From Pseudolysobacter sp. (GTDB lineage: Bacteria > Pseudomonadota > Gammaproteobacteria > Xanthomonadales > Rhodanobacteraceae), in assembly GCA_025351985.1 (NCBI GenBank), contig JANXUW010000580.1, positions 1 through 6,772 on the forward strand: a stretch of 6,772 bases of DNA, in the 5' to 3' direction. The notes beneath the pieces were generated by a model that did not search any database, was not told where the DNA came from, and worked only from the letters and a program-made list of their open reading frames with translations. Positions 5,551-6,772 of the stretch are shown here, one piece after another. A program made the position numbers and the translations under genes. Position 1 is the stretch's first letter. Every line of letters begins with the position of its first letter.

Positions 5551-6772
5551 CGCTTGAGTTTGCGTTTGCGGAAATCGGCCAGCACCTCGCGTGCCGCGTT
5601 ATGCCCCGGCGCGCCGGTCACACCGCCGCCGGGATGCGTGCCGGCGCCGCACATGTACAGGCCGGGCAGCGGGCCACGGTAGTCGGCATGTCCCAGCATG
5701 GGACGTGCGGAAAACAATTGGTTCAAATCCAGCTGGCCGTGGAAAATATCGCCGCCGATCAGGCCGAAAGTACGCTCCAGATCGAGCGGACTCATGATCT
5801 GCCGACCGAGCACCGACGCCTTGAAATTCGGCGCATGCTGGTTCACGGTTTCAATCATCAGATCGGCGACCGTATCGCGATGCTCGTCCCAGCTCGCGCC
5901 GTTCGGCAGAGTCGGCGCGACATGCTGGCAGAACAGGCTGGCGACATGCTGGCCGCGCGGCGCGAGCGTGTCGTCGAGCGTCGAGGGAATCAGCATTTCG
6001 ACGATCGGTTGTTTCGACCAGCCGCCACTGCGCGCATCGACAAATGCCTGCTCCATGTAACCGAGACTCGGCGCGATGATGATGCCGGCGGTGTGATGTT
6101 CGGCAAGTTCGCGTCCCGGCAGCACGCTGAAATCCGGCAGTTCCGACAAGGCGACATTCATGCGGAACGTACCCGAGCCGCAGCGCCAGTTGGCGATGCG
6201 TTCGCGGAAATCCTGCGGCAACACACCCGGATCGATGAGCTGGCCGTAGAGCAATTTCGGATTGAGATTGGAAATGATCGCGGACGCACGCAGCGATTCG
6301 CCCGCGCTCGTGACCACGCCAACCGCGCGGCCTTGTTCGACGATGACCTCGCGCACGCCCGCGCCGATGCGGATCTCGGCGCCGAGTTCGCTCGCGGATT
6401 TCGCCATCGCCTGCGTGATCGCGCCCATGCCGCCGATCGCGTGACCCCATGCGCCTTTTTTGCCGTTCACTTCGCCGAACACGTGATGCATCAGCACGTA
6501 CGCGGAGCCGGGTGTGTACGGACTCGCGTAGTTGCCGACGATGCCGTCGAATCCGTACGCCGCTTTGATCGGCGCGCTCTCGAACCACTTATCGAGATAC
6601 TCCCCTGCCGAATCGACGAACAAATCCAGTAATTCGCGCCGCATCGCCATGTCGAGCCTGGCGATTCTGCGCCCCATCTTGCTGCTGCGAAGCAGCTCCG
6701 GGATCGCCTCAAGCCAGCTTCCTGCGGTCACGTTCGGCGGCGTCTCGAGCACCAGGTCGCGCAGCACATCGG
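5541..6772 (-). CDS. PYROXD2/phytoene-desaturase-like FAD-dependent oxidoreductase, C-terminal part, 5' end cut by window edge
   Basis: The frame is open to the right edge (the GTG at 6767 is internal), so the start and the N-terminal dinucleotide-binding GxGxxG fold lie outside; about 409 residues are visible of a family usually about 520-580 long. It belongs to the CrtI-like NAD(P)/FAD oxidoreductases and reads closest to the PYROXD2 branch. Signs, numbered from 6767, are YGFDGIVGNYASPYTPGSAY (71-90), GEVNGKKGAWGHAIGGMG (98-115), a second FAD-domain strand pattern around 130-168 (IRIGAGVREVIVEQGRAVGV, then ASAIISNLNP), FHGQLDLNQLFSARP (342-356), and the C-terminal FAD-contact block GLYMCGAGTHPGGGV (369-383) continuing to APGHNAA (386-392). 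The tail is basic (RKRKLKRS). PYROXD2-type proteins have no settled bacterial substrate, and no carotenoid synthesis genes are visible here, so calling it a carotenoid desaturase would be unsafe. It is transcribed toward the repeat protein gene, 113 bases away, with a probable terminator between them. Confidence 0.9.
   Translation of the reverse strand, partial: DVLRDLVLETPPNVTAGSWLEAIPELLRSSKMGRRIARLDMAMRRELLDLFVDSAGEYLDKWFESAPIKAAYGFDGIVGNYASPYTPGSAYVLMHHVFGEVNGKKGAWGHAIGGMGAITQAMAKSASELGAEIRIGAGVREVIVEQGRAVGVVTSAGESLRASAIISNLNPKLLYGQLIDPGVLPQDFRERIANWRCGSGTFRMNVALSELPDFSVLPGRELAEHHTAGIIIAPSLGYMEQAFVDARSGGWSKQPIVEMLIPSTLDDTLAPRGQHVASLFCQHVAPTLPNGASWDEHRDTVADLMIETVNQHAPNFKASVLGRQIMSPLDLERTFGLIGGDIFHGQLDLNQLFSARPMLGHADYRGPLPGLYMCGAGTHPGGGVTGAPGHNAAREVLADFRKRKLKRSA

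Noticed and set aside
5475..6632. A 385-codon open frame on the plus strand opposite the FAD oxidoreductase
   Set aside because: Its product is rich in Arg, Ala, His and Asp without family features, while the minus strand gives clear PYROXD2-type motifs.
1..6772. CRISPR array, tRNA, rRNA, insertion sequence or phage modules
   Set aside because: I saw no regularly spaced repeats, no cloverleaf-like segments, no transposase-like product and no terminal inverted repeats with target duplications on reading both strands by eye.

Overview
The window looks like chromosomal DNA from a GC-rich aerobic proteobacterium. Hand counts of single 60-base rows give 46/60 G+C inside ctaB and 44/60 in the last gene. 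A gammaproteobacterium near the Xanthomonadales/Rhodanobacteraceae is my best guess, from protein style (haem A synthase with a Cys pair in the loop, short Cys-type glutathione peroxidase). That placement is inference and was not checked by any search.

Layout. Positions 1-1437 (+) hold the end of a haem-cofactor cluster for haem-copper oxidases: the C-terminal half of haem A synthase (ctaA, cut by the left edge) and a complete haem O synthase (ctaB). These two integral membrane enzymes act in sequence: CtaB farnesylates haem B to haem O, and CtaA oxidises haem O to haem A for an aa3-type cytochrome c oxidase. Positions 1541-3307 (+) encode an exported 588-residue protein with a beta-rich N-terminal part and a C-terminal alpha/beta-hydrolase (esterase-like) domain with a GGSTGG nucleophile motif. 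Positions 3380-3859 (+) encode a short thioredoxin-type glutathione peroxidase.

The strand then switches. Positions 4045-5427 (-) encode an exported protein of unknown function with helical TPR-like repeats followed by ankyrin-like repeats. Its base composition is visibly lower in GC than its neighbours (27/60 and 31/60 in two rows). Positions 5541-6772 (-) hold the C-terminal part of a PYROXD2/phytoene-desaturase-like FAD oxidoreductase whose N-terminus, with the dinucleotide-binding fold, lies beyond the right edge. The gap between the two minus-strand genes has a probable intrinsic terminator, whose T-tract overlaps a weak promoter candidate for the repeat protein.

Only ctaA and ctaB have an obvious shared pathway. 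The others look like independent units. I see no tRNA, rRNA, CRISPR array, insertion sequence or phage gene. The least explained items are the exported esterase-like protein and the exported TPR/ankyrin protein. Nothing here amounts to a convincing new multi-gene system.
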